NCBI GenBank assembly: GCA_947176425.1 | Contig: CAMWQV010000140.1 | Location: 1 to 6,080 of the forward strand | Direction of reading: 5' to 3' | Length of the DNA stretch: 6,080 nt | From: an uncultured Clostridia bacterium | Lineage (GTDB): Bacteria > Bacillota > Clostridia > Oscillospirales > Oscillospiraceae | Part shown: positions 1-5,029 of the stretch, in pieces | How the letters are laid out: the number at the start of each line of letters is the position of its first letter | Numbering within the stretch: the first letter of the stretch is position 1 | The notes under the pieces: model-generated | What the model was told of the DNA's origin: nothing | The model's input: only the letters and a program-made list of their open reading frames with translations | Databases searched by the model: none | Translations under genes and position numbers: made by a program

Positions 1-90
1 ATCTATAAAGAGATCAAGAAAAAGAACATCAACTATGCGTCTGCTGCTATGCGGGCTGCAAATGTCCCCATCGGCAATGCCTCTTACTGA
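1..90 (+). CDS. C-terminal tail of an upstream gene (partial)
   Basis: Frame 1 is open from the window edge to a TGA at 88-90 and gives 29 residues, starting IYKEIKKKN and ending NASY. The lysine-rich helix-like start followed by a small-residue stretch reads like the end of a real protein. Frame 2 is also open here, to position 150 or so, but gives a less protein-like Ser/Leu-rich string. No family can be assigned from so short a tail. No obvious hairpin terminator follows the stop; a new promoter begins about 30 bases downstream. Confidence 0.45.
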   Translation: MYKEIKKKNINYASAAMRAANVPIGNASY

Positions 91-120
91 AACAAGCAAT
101 GGTTCTTATTTTCGTAGCAT

Positions 121-150
121 CTGACAGGGAGTTCGTTTAGATAGTATAAT
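121..150 (+). promoter_or_regulatory. Sigma-A-like promoter for the 66-codon ORF
   Basis: CTGACA (121-126), an 18-base spacer, and a perfect TATAAT (145-150). Transcription would start near 157 and give a leader of about 80 bases before the ATG at 237. It does not carry the GCA element just upstream of the -10 that marks four other promoters in the window. Confidence 0.65.
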
Positions 151-236
151 TCCACTTGTATAACACACGAAGGCTCTTAGCGGGGCTGACAGAAGCGTTT
201 GAAAGCTAAATATTCAATGAGAGGAGCTGATTTGAA

Positions 237-437
237 ATGGATCAGAGTCTTATTCGTCCCAGATTCTATGAGGACACCTTTGGCGGAAGAGAATATGATA
301 TGGATGTGGATGAAAATTTGGGGTACCGCACACCCTTTTTAGATGTTGATTGCAAAAAAGCTGACGCCTTGTTTGATTCTGTTTTGCGTAGATATATGAA
401 TTCCGAAGCTTCTTCAAAAACGGAAACGCAGATTTGA
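237..437 (+). CDS. Small acidic protein, unknown function (66 aa)
   Basis: I do not recognise this family. The ATG is preceded by GAGGAG at 221-226 within a longer match to the anti-Shine-Dalgarno (AGGAGCTGAT), and by a good promoter at 121-150. The protein is soluble in appearance. It has an acidic middle (DMDVDENLG, about residues 21-29) and a helix-like segment, KKADALFDSVLRRYMN, at about residues 40-55. No membrane segment, signal peptide or cysteine motif is present. A minus-strand ORF covers the same DNA but lacks a ribosome site. Small size and lack of a family keep this moderate. Confidence 0.58.
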   Translation: MDQSLIRPRFYEDTFGGREYDMDVDENLGYRTPFLDVDCKKADALFDSVLRRYMNSEASSKTETQI

Positions 438-514
438 ATAAATCGAGATATACTGCATTTCCCTACAAATATACGATTTTGCCGGCATGAAAGACAGCAG
501 AGGAGGGGTTCTGA

Positions 515-673
515 TTGCCCCTTAGATGGCGGCCTGCTGCTTGTCGGGAGCCACATACCGTCAGCACCGGTAAGATAAAGCGACAGATGATTTGCGGACA
601 AATTCCTGAACCGGCAAGGTTGCTGAAATGCTGGGGATTTCGCCTCTGGAGGTTCGGTCTGTATGTGGTGTAG
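515..673 (+). CDS. Possible small basic protein from a TTG start (52 aa)
   Basis: A strong purine-rich ribosome site, GAGGAGGGG (500-508), sits 6 bases before a TTG at 515 that opens a 52-codon frame to TAG at 671-673. The product would be Arg-rich and basic with three Cys and three Trp, starting MPLRWRPAAC. The next gene's ribosome site follows after about 20 bases, so an operon-like run of small ORFs is possible. Against it: the start is non-ATG, the composition is unusual and no family is known. A short ATG frame beginning at 487 ends at the TAG at 522-524, just inside this frame, and could be what the purine run belongs to. Confidence 0.22.
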   Translation: MPLRWRPAACREPHTVSTGKIKRQMICGQIPEPARLLKCWGFRLWRFGLYVV

Positions 674-709
674 AGGTGTCGGCAGAATGGTAAATGAGGA
701 GGAGTATTT

Positions 710-928
710 ATGCGGGAAATCCATATGAGATATCACCTGAAACGTATTTCGGGAGGGGGTGCAGAAGCCGCTGCTGTAAGCGATTCTACGCCTTTAGTGC
801 ATTTGAGCAGCGAGAACCGATATTCTGTTCCGCCAAGCCGGAAAAATCGTGATACAGCAATTGCGTACTCCAAAGGAAAACTGTCTGCAATGCCAGACAT
901 ATCGTGGGACGAAGATAAAGATGTATAG
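710..928 (+). CDS. Small hydrophilic protein, unknown function (72 aa)
   Basis: I do not recognise it. The ATG at 710 has one of the best ribosome sites in the window, GAGGAGGAG at 696-704, five bases upstream. The N-terminus is basic (REIHMRYHLKR), followed by a Gly/Ala-rich stretch (about residues 14-22), a Ser/Arg-rich middle and an acidic end (SWDEDKDV). There is no membrane segment. An internal ATG at residue 6 is possible. Other frames over this DNA are also open for about 50 codons, so the choice of frame rests mainly on the ribosome site. The promoter for the next gene starts only about 30 bases after the stop. Confidence 0.45.
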   Translation: MREIHMRYHLKRISGGGAEAAAVSDSTPLVHLSSENRYSVPPSRKNRDTAIAYSKGKLSAMPDISWDEDKDV

Positions 929-960
929 ATCCGGCTGCGGCACAATTCGACAATTTTTTA

Positions 961-989
961 TTGACAACAACGGGGGAGCCTGCTATACT
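961..989 (+). promoter_or_regulatory. Near-consensus sigma-A promoter for the 49-codon ORF
   Basis: A perfect TTGACA (961-966), a 17-base spacer and TATACT (984-989). This is the most consensus-like promoter in the window. Transcription would begin near 996, leaving a leader of about 100 bases that contains a strong hairpin (1018-1055). GC lies immediately before the -10 at the same 15-base distance from the -35 as in the GCATA promoters, but without the A. Confidence 0.72.
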
Positions 990-1017
990 AAACGCACATT
1001 CATAGATTTTCCTTATG

Positions 1018-1062
1018 GTATGGGCGGGGATGGCATCGGCGATTCCCGTCCATACTGGTTTT
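1018..1062 (+). promoter_or_regulatory. Leader hairpin with short T run; possible attenuator
   Basis: Positions 1018-1030 (GTATGGGCGGGGA) pair with 1043-1055 (TTCCCGTCCATAC) as a 13-bp stem with two G-T wobbles and a 12-base loop. TGGTTTTTA follows at 1056-1064. It lies between the promoter at 961-989 and the ribosome site of the 49-codon gene at 1083. It could end a transcript of about 65 bases (attenuator or small RNA) or simply stabilise the leader. The T run is short and interrupted by GG, so termination may be partial. Confidence 0.42.
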
Positions 1063-1094
1063 TATGGCAAAAAATATAGAAAGAAGGCGATTTT

Positions 1095-1244
1095 ATGTCT
1101 GCATCCGCTCGAAATTATGCCTATCTGGTAGAGATTGAAAAGGGCAGGGAAAAGCCTGTTCCTACGATCAGCATTGAGACGCTGCAGCAGTATCAAGCTG
1201 ATATTGCGAAGTATCTCAAACGAGAAAACAGCAAATCAGAGTAA
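1095..1244 (+). CDS. Small charged protein, unknown function (49 aa)
   Basis: A 49-codon frame starts at ATG 1095 after GAAGGCG (1083-1089) and ends at TAA 1242-1244. It begins MSASARNYAYLVEIEKGREK and ends in a basic/acidic helix (IAKYLKRENSKSE). It is predicted soluble and mostly helical, with no cysteine or membrane segment. Three things support it as real: its own near-consensus promoter at 961-989, a plausible ribosome site, and a terminator hairpin starting 7 bases after the stop. I do not recognise a family. The leader hairpin upstream suggests its expression may be attenuated. Confidence 0.55.
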   Translation: MSASARNYAYLVEIEKGREKPVPTISIETLQQYQADIAKYLKRENSKSE

Positions 1245-1250
1245 AAAAAC

Positions 1251-1292
1251 ACAGTCCCCACACAGTTGAATTTCTGCGTGAGGGCTGTTTTT
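1251..1292. terminator. Bidirectional intrinsic terminator between convergent genes
   Basis: ACAGTCCCCACAC (1251-1263) pairs with GCGTGAGGGCTGT (1276-1288) with two mismatches and one wobble, around a 12-base loop. The plus strand continues into TTTTT (1288-1292). On the minus strand the stem is followed by a 7-T run (complement of 1243-1249). It serves both the 49-codon gene and the convergent ImmA-like gene. Confidence 0.82.
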
Positions 1293-1314
1293 ACGTTGTT
1301 TTTAGGGGATTCTG

Positions 1315-1818
1315 TCAAATATACATCCTCTCCAATCTATCCAGTTGCCTGCACATCTCCGGCTTCGGCACTTTGAACTTTCTGGCGAGCGTATCGCTGA
1401 CGGGAATGACCATTTTTTCGTATACTTCCGTCAATAATTTTTCAGGCATCAGCAGTTCAGCGGCGAATTTGTTCGCTGCAATCTCTCTGTATGATCCGTC
1501 GCCCCGAAAGCTGACGGTGATTTTTTCTGCCTGGACATCCGGATGAAGGAAATAATGTCCCAGCTCATGTGCGACCGCGAATCTGGACAAGGCATTTGAA
1601 TAGCTACCGTTCAGTAAGATATAGAATTGTCCATTTTTCTTTGTAAATGCACTGGAAATCTCAGTCTTATTGCTCCAAAGTCGGGTAAAATCAATGCGTT
1701 CTACTCTTATGCCAAGAGAATCGCAGAGCCTTTCAATATCAATCGGAAAGCTGTCCAGCCCGTATTCCGCCTGAATCTCCCGCGCTTTTGCTATCCCTGA
1801 AATAAACTTTGCCATCAT
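1315..1818 (-). CDS. ImmA/IrrE-family zinc metallo-endopeptidase
   Basis: A cytoplasmic zinc metallopeptidase of the ImmA/IrrE type (Pfam PF06114-like). Known members cleave HTH repressors such as ImmR of ICEBs1 or DdrO of Deinococcus to switch on mobile-element or stress genes. Visible hallmarks, numbered from the chosen start (167 aa), are: the active-site motif HELGH at 84-88 in the context FAVAHELGHYFLH; a downstream glutamate, E112, in REIAANKFAAELLMP, expected to be the third metal ligand; and the typical LLMP at 122-125. The N-terminal helix KAREIQAEYG and PIDIERLCDSLGI are also usual for the family. I chose ATG 1818 because AAAGGAG (1827-1833, minus strand) lies 8 bases upstream. An in-frame ATG at 1872 would add 18 residues but lies upstream of the -10 and has no ribosome site. 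No HTH repressor is encoded beside it, unlike ImmA/ImmR pairs, so its substrate is unknown. Confidence 0.95.
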   Translation of the reverse strand: MMAKFISGIAKAREIQAEYGLDSFPIDIERLCDSLGIRVERIDFTRLWSNKTEISSAFTKKNGQFYILLNGSYSNALSRFAVAHELGHYFLHPDVQAEKITVSFRGDGSYREIAANKFAAELLMPEKLLTEVYEKMVIPVSDTLARKFKVPKPEMCRQLDRLERMYI

Positions 1819-1849
1819 ATCGGTTACTCCTTTGTTTTTCAGTTGCTTT

Positions 1850-1879
1850 ATACTATGCTGTCCTGTTTTCAATTATCAA
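1850..1879 (-). promoter_or_regulatory. TTGATA-N15-GCATA promoter of the ImmA-like gene
   Basis: Read on the minus strand: TTGATA (1879-1874), 15 bases, GCATA (1858-1854), with the -10 hexamer TAGTAT at 1855-1850 (18-base spacer). Transcription would begin near 1843, giving a leader of about 25 bases that includes the AAAGGAG ribosome site. It shares its exact pattern with the promoters at 2564, 4006 and 5030. Confidence 0.68.
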
Positions 1880-2563
1880 ATTCAGAAGGCATCGTCTACC
1901 GGCGGCAGAGCGGGGTGGGGCAGGTAAGGAGTCATCCAGCGTCCAACCTTTGTCCTATGCTGGCCTTATATCTGCGCAAAGGATCGGGGCGGTTTTTTTC
2001 ACTGAGCGGGTATGGACTGCACAATATCAGGCTTTCGGAATTCATACAGAGTGTGTACACAAGTACGGGTTACGAAGTCAATACGGACTGTGATGTATAG
2101 AGCTGATACGGAGAAGATAGAGAAAGCATATGGAGCTTTTGGGATCATGTGTCAGCCCGCTGCGCCTTCCTTTTACAGAGCCTGTGAAGAAATTTTGATG
2201 AAATTACGGAGGAATTTGTACGGAATATATAGAGAAAGCTGCATTTAGCCAAAAAATTATTTGAGGTAATAGCTGAGGGGGGTTATTGGGGTATTTGCAT
2301 GATGCAAAAAAACAGTGAGAAATAATTACAGGGAAAATGATGAATAATTGAGGAAAATGTAATGAGACATTGATACATATATACGAAATTTTTACGGCAT
2401 AATTATTGGTTTTAACCTTGTTTTTGGGGAGATACAGAAAGAAACCATATTTTTTACTGCGGAAAATTGTGACGCTGAATAAGCTTACAGGGAGGCAGTG
2501 ACCTTTGAGTTCAGGAAGTTCTGATCAGGGTAGAGCCATTTAAAAACATCTTTACTCCAGTTT
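1880..2563. other. Long stretch without a convincing gene
   Basis: No frame on either strand here combines a good start, a ribosome site and protein-like composition. The first part (about 1890-2010) is visibly GC-rich and the later part (about 2250-2560) AT-rich, so the stretch may be composite. A plus-strand frame open to the TAG at 2246-2248 has a fairly protein-like last 50 residues (ATG at 2093; includes ADTEKIEKAYGAFG), but no ribosome site precedes it. It may be a decayed gene remnant. A 15-base palindrome lies at 2294-2308. AGGGAGG at 2490-2496 precedes only a 12-codon TTG frame. Confidence 0.4.
2294..2308. repeat. Perfect 15-base palindrome, possible operator
   Basis: TTTGCATGATGCAAA has 7-base arms around a single central G. 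Perfect symmetry with a one-base centre suits a dimeric regulator site better than an RNA hairpin, since the loop would be too small. It lies about 270 bases upstream of the promoter at 2564, which is far for a simple operator. No second copy was noticed in the window. Confidence 0.35.
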
Positions 2564-2593
2564 TTGATAATTAAAATAGATAATGCATATAAA
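2564..2593 (+). promoter_or_regulatory. TTGATA-N15-GCATA promoter of the 2646/3157 operon
   Basis: TTGATA (2564-2569), 15 bases, GCATA (2585-2589), with TATAAA at 2588-2593 as the -10 (18-base spacer). Transcription would start near 2600, giving a leader of about 46 bases with AAAGGAG at 2632-2638. The first nine bases, TTGATAATT, are identical to those of the ImmA-like gene's promoter. Confidence 0.68.
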
Positions 2594-2645
2594 GATTTAA
2601 CCCAGGCAAAAAGGCTGTCAAAATAAGTTTTAAAGGAGAATCATT

Positions 2646-3107
2646 ATGAAAATGAAAACTTTTACAATCGGAGAAGCCAGAGATAGCTTCTTATACAGAA
2701 TCTGTACGCATACCGCCGATGCAGTCGCCGAAGAGCTTTTCAAAACTACATCGATCATCGCATACAACAATTTTTCCAGCTTCCATCCTGTTAGACACGG
2801 TGCAGCCATTAAGTTTGCAAGGATTATTGCAGAACTGGAAGATGCAATCAAGTCCAAAAGCGATTTGGCAAAAGTAATTTGCATTGACACTTGCTGCAAG
2901 ATAACCGCAGATACTTTGAATCCGGCGAAATATGCAAAGGGGTTAAATCGAGATCAGTCCATAAAGGTTAAATTGAGTTACAATGTGTCTGCTGAACGCC
3001 GCAAAGATCAGAGACTGTCCCTGCTGACTCTGTGCTGGGAAAAGACCCCAAAAGGGGAAGATCAACCACTTATAATTTTGCAGGATGTTGAGATTATTGA
3101 CAATTAA
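2646..3107 (+). CDS. Conserved-looking hypothetical protein (153 aa)
   Basis: I do not recognise a family. The ATG has AAAGGAG at 2632-2638, seven bases upstream, and a clear promoter, so expression is well supported. The protein is soluble. The N-terminal half is helical (for example TADAVAEELFKTTS at about 23-36 and AAIKFARIIAELEDAIKS at about 53-70). A middle part holds a Cys cluster (ICIDTCCKITADT, about 78-90). The C-terminal third looks like beta strands (SIKVKLSYNV; LSLLTLCWEK; PLIILQDVEIID). No membrane segment or catalytic motif is evident. The next gene begins 49 bases after the stop with no terminator or promoter of its own between them, so the two are probably co-transcribed and may act together. 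Confidence 0.85.
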   Translation: MKMKTFTIGEARDSFLYRICTHTADAVAEELFKTTSIIAYNNFSSFHPVRHGAAIKFARIIAELEDAIKSKSDLAKVICIDTCCKITADTLNPAKYAKGLNRDQSIKVKLSYNVSAERRKDQRLSLLTLCWEKTPKGEDQPLIILQDVEIIDN

Positions 3108-3156
3108 CTGCACCTGAGAACTGTGTAGTCACAAAAAATATAAGGGAGTATATATC

Positions 3157-3891
3157 ATGAACAAGTATTGGAAGAAGGTCAAGATTCACAGCATCCCGAC
3201 AGAAGTCCAAATCTTTGCCGATGCAAACGGAAGAGAATGGGTTCGCTATATGACAGGAGGCTGTTGGGAACCGCAGACTATCAATAAATCCAGCAAACAT
3301 ATTCTTTCGTATATCAACGAAGATGAGAGTATCAGCGTTTTCGCCCAGCAGCTTATTTTGGTGGAAAAGCTTTCTGACGAACGTTGGTTGGGAGAGCAAA
3401 TGGATAGTATGGTGAGAGATATCGAATCCTCTCTGGGGCTGAAGCCCGATTCTCTGATTAGTGCAGCGAATTGGATAGGTGTCAGCTCTGGGCAGTTAGA
3501 CGGACTGATGAGAGAATTCGAAAAGGCAATTGTTGCAGGAGAAACGGTACAGGCACTCATGGAGATCAACACCCTTGCCAATATCTGCGGTTATTTCTTC
3601 AATCATTGCTACGTTCCTGAACTGTGCGACCACGAAACCGTCAACAACGGCTATAATTGCAGACATCCCGCACAGGGGGAGGGTGAAGACGGCATTGGCA
3701 GCTGCTATGCGTGGACATGTCCTTTCTGCTATCCGGCAAACGGCAGCGTATGTGCCAGCTGCGGTATAGAATGTGAGGAGAGCGGAAATGAGGAGTGTGA
3801 GTGTGAAGATGATTATGTTGTTGCATCCATTCCCGAAGAACTTTTCTGCAAGTCTAAGATGGAGCTTATTCCCAAGGCGGTAAAATCTTAA
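3157..3891 (+). CDS. Protein with Cys-rich, probably zinc-binding C-terminus (244 aa)
   Basis: Family not recognised with certainty. AAGGGAG at 3142-3148 sits eight bases before the ATG. Residues 1-60 look like beta-rich sequence (VKIHSIPTEVQIFADANGR, WVRYMTGGCW). Residues 60-145 are helical. From residue 144 the protein is crowded with cysteines: 144, 151, 157, 168, 183, 188, 191, 199, 202, 206, 214, 216 and 231. Two CxxC pairs, CPFC (188-191) and CASC (199-202), are seven residues apart, as in zinc ribbons. They are preceded by NGYNCRHP (164-171) and GSCYAWTCPFC. From memory only, an NGYxCxHP...C...CP pattern occurs in uncharacterised Firmicutes phage and mobile-element proteins. An acidic segment, EESGNEECECEDD, follows. 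Metal binding is likely; DNA or protein binding is possible. It is second in an operon with the 2646 gene and closed by a terminator at 3906. Confidence 0.9.
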   Translation: MNKYWKKVKIHSIPTEVQIFADANGREWVRYMTGGCWEPQTINKSSKHILSYINEDESISVFAQQLILVEKLSDERWLGEQMDSMVRDIESSLGLKPDSLISAANWIGVSSGQLDGLMREFEKAIVAGETVQALMEINTLANICGYFFNHCYVPELCDHETVNNGYNCRHPAQGEGEDGIGSCYAWTCPFCYPANGSVCASCGIECEESGNEECECEDDYVVASIPEELFCKSKMELIPKAVKS

Positions 3892-3905
3892 TTAAAGCAA
3901 TCTAC

Positions 3906-3948
3906 AGCCCGCACCTTCTCTATTTCACTGGGGGGAGGCGGGCTTTTT
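3906..3948 (+). terminator. Strong intrinsic terminator after the 3157 gene
   Basis: AGCCCGC (3906-3912) pairs perfectly with GCGGGCT (3938-3944). The helix can be extended inward through CTTCTC pairing with GGGGAG (with wobbles) after a small bulge. A run of five T begins at 3944. It lies 14 bases after the stop codon. Confidence 0.92.
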
Positions 3949-4005
3949 CTCGTAAAAATTTTGATAGGTCAAAAAATTGTATTAAATGAATTAAGTCCTG
4001 TTGTT

Positions 4006-4035
4006 TTGATATTTATGAGAAAAGCAGCATATTAT
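4006..4035 (+). promoter_or_regulatory. TTGATA-N15-GCATA promoter of the pseudo-ImmA operon
   Basis: TTGATA (4006-4011), 15 bases, GCATA (4027-4031), with TATTAT (4030-4035) as the -10 at an 18-base spacer. The predicted start near 4042 leaves only about 9 bases before the first in-frame ATG (4051) but about 24 before the ATG at 4066. This favours the second ATG as the translation start. Confidence 0.68.
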
Positions 4036-4065
4036 AGAGTGATTTGAATCATGAAAGAAGTGATA

Positions 4066-4659
4066 ATGGTGAATCCAAATATTTACATGGCAGTAATGAC
4101 AACAGCAGGAGCAGTTGGTTTGACAATACCCATTGTGTTTTTCAGCGGCAGAATTAGAGACGATCTGAAAAAATCACTGGAACATGATATCAGCAGGGAA
4201 CAGATGGAGTGCGCAGAAAAGAAAGTGGCTGCATTTCTAAGCAAGAACAGCCTGTTTCCAGGGACCGATATCTTAACCATTGGAAAAGCCTTAGGGATCG
4301 GGGAAGAGAATGTGTCTGTGTCTGTGTCTAATTATACTCGTTTGAATTACAAAGAACAGATATTCGTTTTTGCCCGTCAGTGCGGATATCTAATTGATGA
4401 TATGTTTGTCTCTATGGACTTTCAAGCTGAGAAAAATGAAGCAGCGATGAAACAAATTGCAGACTATATTGCTGCGGCGCTGCTTATGCCTCTTGAAGAT
4501 GTTTATGGATATCTGGAAGATATAGGGTATTGGAACGCATCGAACAAAATTCGCATAAGAGTTGTAAAGGCATTGTGTAAGAAATACTGTGTTGGTTCAA
4601 TTATGGCGCTTAGAAGGATCAGAGAAGTCGGTATGCTCAAAAGGGATAAATGTCCTTAA
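4066..4659 (+). CDS. Membrane-anchored, catalytically dead ImmA/IrrE-like protein
   Basis: From ATG 4066 (197 aa) the N-terminus is a hydrophobic helix (about residues 6-26, IYMAVMTTAGAVGLTIPIVF). Basic residues follow (GRIRDDLKK), which predicts a cytoplasmic body. The body aligns with the ImmA-like protein encoded at 1315: FVFARQCGYLI (100-110) falls on FAVAHELGHYF, and QIADYIAAALLMP (130-142) falls on IAANKFAAELLMP. The HExxH residues are replaced (H to R104, E to Q105, H to Y108), and the position of the third-ligand glutamate (E112) is K129. Only the fold signature, including LLMP, remains, so it cannot bind zinc in the usual way. I infer a pseudoprotease with a binding or sensing role. 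An in-frame ATG at 4051 would add five residues; I prefer 4066 because of the promoter position and the SD-like AAGAAGTGAT at 4055-4064. The next gene is 47 bases downstream in the same unit. Confidence 0.88.
   Translation: MVNPNIYMAVMTTAGAVGLTIPIVFFSGRIRDDLKKSLEHDISREQMECAEKKVAAFLSKNSLFPGTDILTIGKALGIGEENVSVSVSNYTRLNYKEQIFVFARQCGYLIDDMFVSMDFQAEKNEAAMKQIADYIAAALLMPLEDVYGYLEDIGYWNASNKIRIRVVKALCKKYCVGSIMALRRIREVGMLKRDKCP
4312..4329 (+). repeat. Three tandem copies of hexamer GTGTCT inside the pseudo-ImmA gene
   Basis: GTGTCT is repeated three times without interruption and encodes Val-Ser-Val-Ser-Val-Ser. The unit is two codons, so slippage would change length without breaking the frame. It lies before the segment that aligns with the ImmA active-site helix. 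Confidence 0.6.
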
Positions 4660-4706
4660 AGACTAACAAACAGACAGGAAATCGACTGAAAGCGAGGTAA
4701 GCTGTT

Positions 4707-4949
4707 ATGATTCAATTTGTACTCCTAATTCTTTGTTTTGTGACAATGTTATTTTTTGTATACAAGGGGCTGTCTTATTCTGTTCAGAAATCTACAAAGG
4801 ATACTCAGAACAGCCTCAAAATACTCCAGCTCACAAAAACAAACAATGATATTGCTTCTGCAGAAGATGTCCTCACCAATCAAGTTAATGATTTTGCGCG
4901 ATTAAGTGCAGATATGACAGGATATATGCTGGATTTCACAAAGGATTGA
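4707..4949 (+). CDS. Small single-pass membrane protein (80 aa)
   Basis: I do not recognise a family. GAGG (4694-4697) precedes the ATG by nine bases. Residues 2-19 form a strongly hydrophobic helix (IQFVLLILCFVTMLFFVY). A polar, lysine- and asparagine-containing tail of about 60 residues follows and looks helical (TKDTQNSLKILQLTKTNND; AEDVLTNQVNDFARLSADM). Positive charges after the helix (K20, K28, K31) point to an N-out/C-in arrangement, matching the pseudo-ImmA protein encoded just upstream. With no promoter between them and a terminator 15 bases after its stop, it is probably co-transcribed with that gene, and the two may form a membrane complex. There is no cleavable signal motif. Confidence 0.8.
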   Translation: MIQFVLLILCFVTMLFFVYKGLSYSVQKSTKDTQNSLKILQLTKTNNDIASAEDVLTNQVNDFARLSADMTGYMLDFTKD

Positions 4950-4963
4950 GATAGTATAATGAA

Positions 4964-5000
4964 CCTGCATTCAAATCGCTGAATGCAGGCTCTGCTTTTT
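4964..5000 (+). terminator. Intrinsic terminator after the small membrane protein gene
   Basis: CCTGCATTC (4964-4972) and GAATGCAGG (4981-4989) form a perfect 9-bp stem with an 8-base loop. CTCTGCTTTTT follows, ending at 5000. It begins 15 bases after the stop codon at 4947-4949. Confidence 0.9.
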
Positions 5001-5029
5001 GTACTGGTTTGCATTTAGTTTGTGATTAT

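Noticed and set aside
266..736. 156-codon minus-strand frame across the small-ORF region
   Set aside because: Its composition is Ser/Pro/Leu/Phe-rich as expected of a reverse shadow, the start lacks a good ribosome site, and it runs against well-signalled plus-strand starts at 237 and 710.
849..1079. 76-codon plus-strand frame with a GTG start
   Set aside because: No ribosome site precedes the GTG, it overlaps the 710 gene in another frame, and it contains the 961-989 promoter and the leader hairpin.
1819..1872. Longer N-terminus for the ImmA-like protein from an ATG at 1872
   Set aside because: It would start upstream of the -10 hexamer, has no ribosome site, and would place AAAGGAG inside the coding region.
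1809..2100. Two overlapping plus-strand frames of 94 and 85 codons
   Set aside because: Both begin inside or antisense to the start and promoter of the ImmA-like gene, without ribosome sites, and neither looks protein-like.
2012..2248. 78-codon plus-strand frame
   Set aside because: Its last 50 residues look passable, but neither the ATG at 2012 nor the one at 2093 has a ribosome site or promoter; kept only as a possible remnant in the gene-free stretch.
2370..2401. A further TTGATA followed by GCATA
   Set aside because: The gap is 21 bases rather than 15, and no gene starts nearby, so it is not counted with the four matching promoters.
4949..4960. AGATAGTATAAT, identical to 139-150 including the -10 of the first promoter
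   Set aside because: There is no -35 at a suitable distance, and it lies between a stop codon and a terminator stem, so it is probably coincidence.
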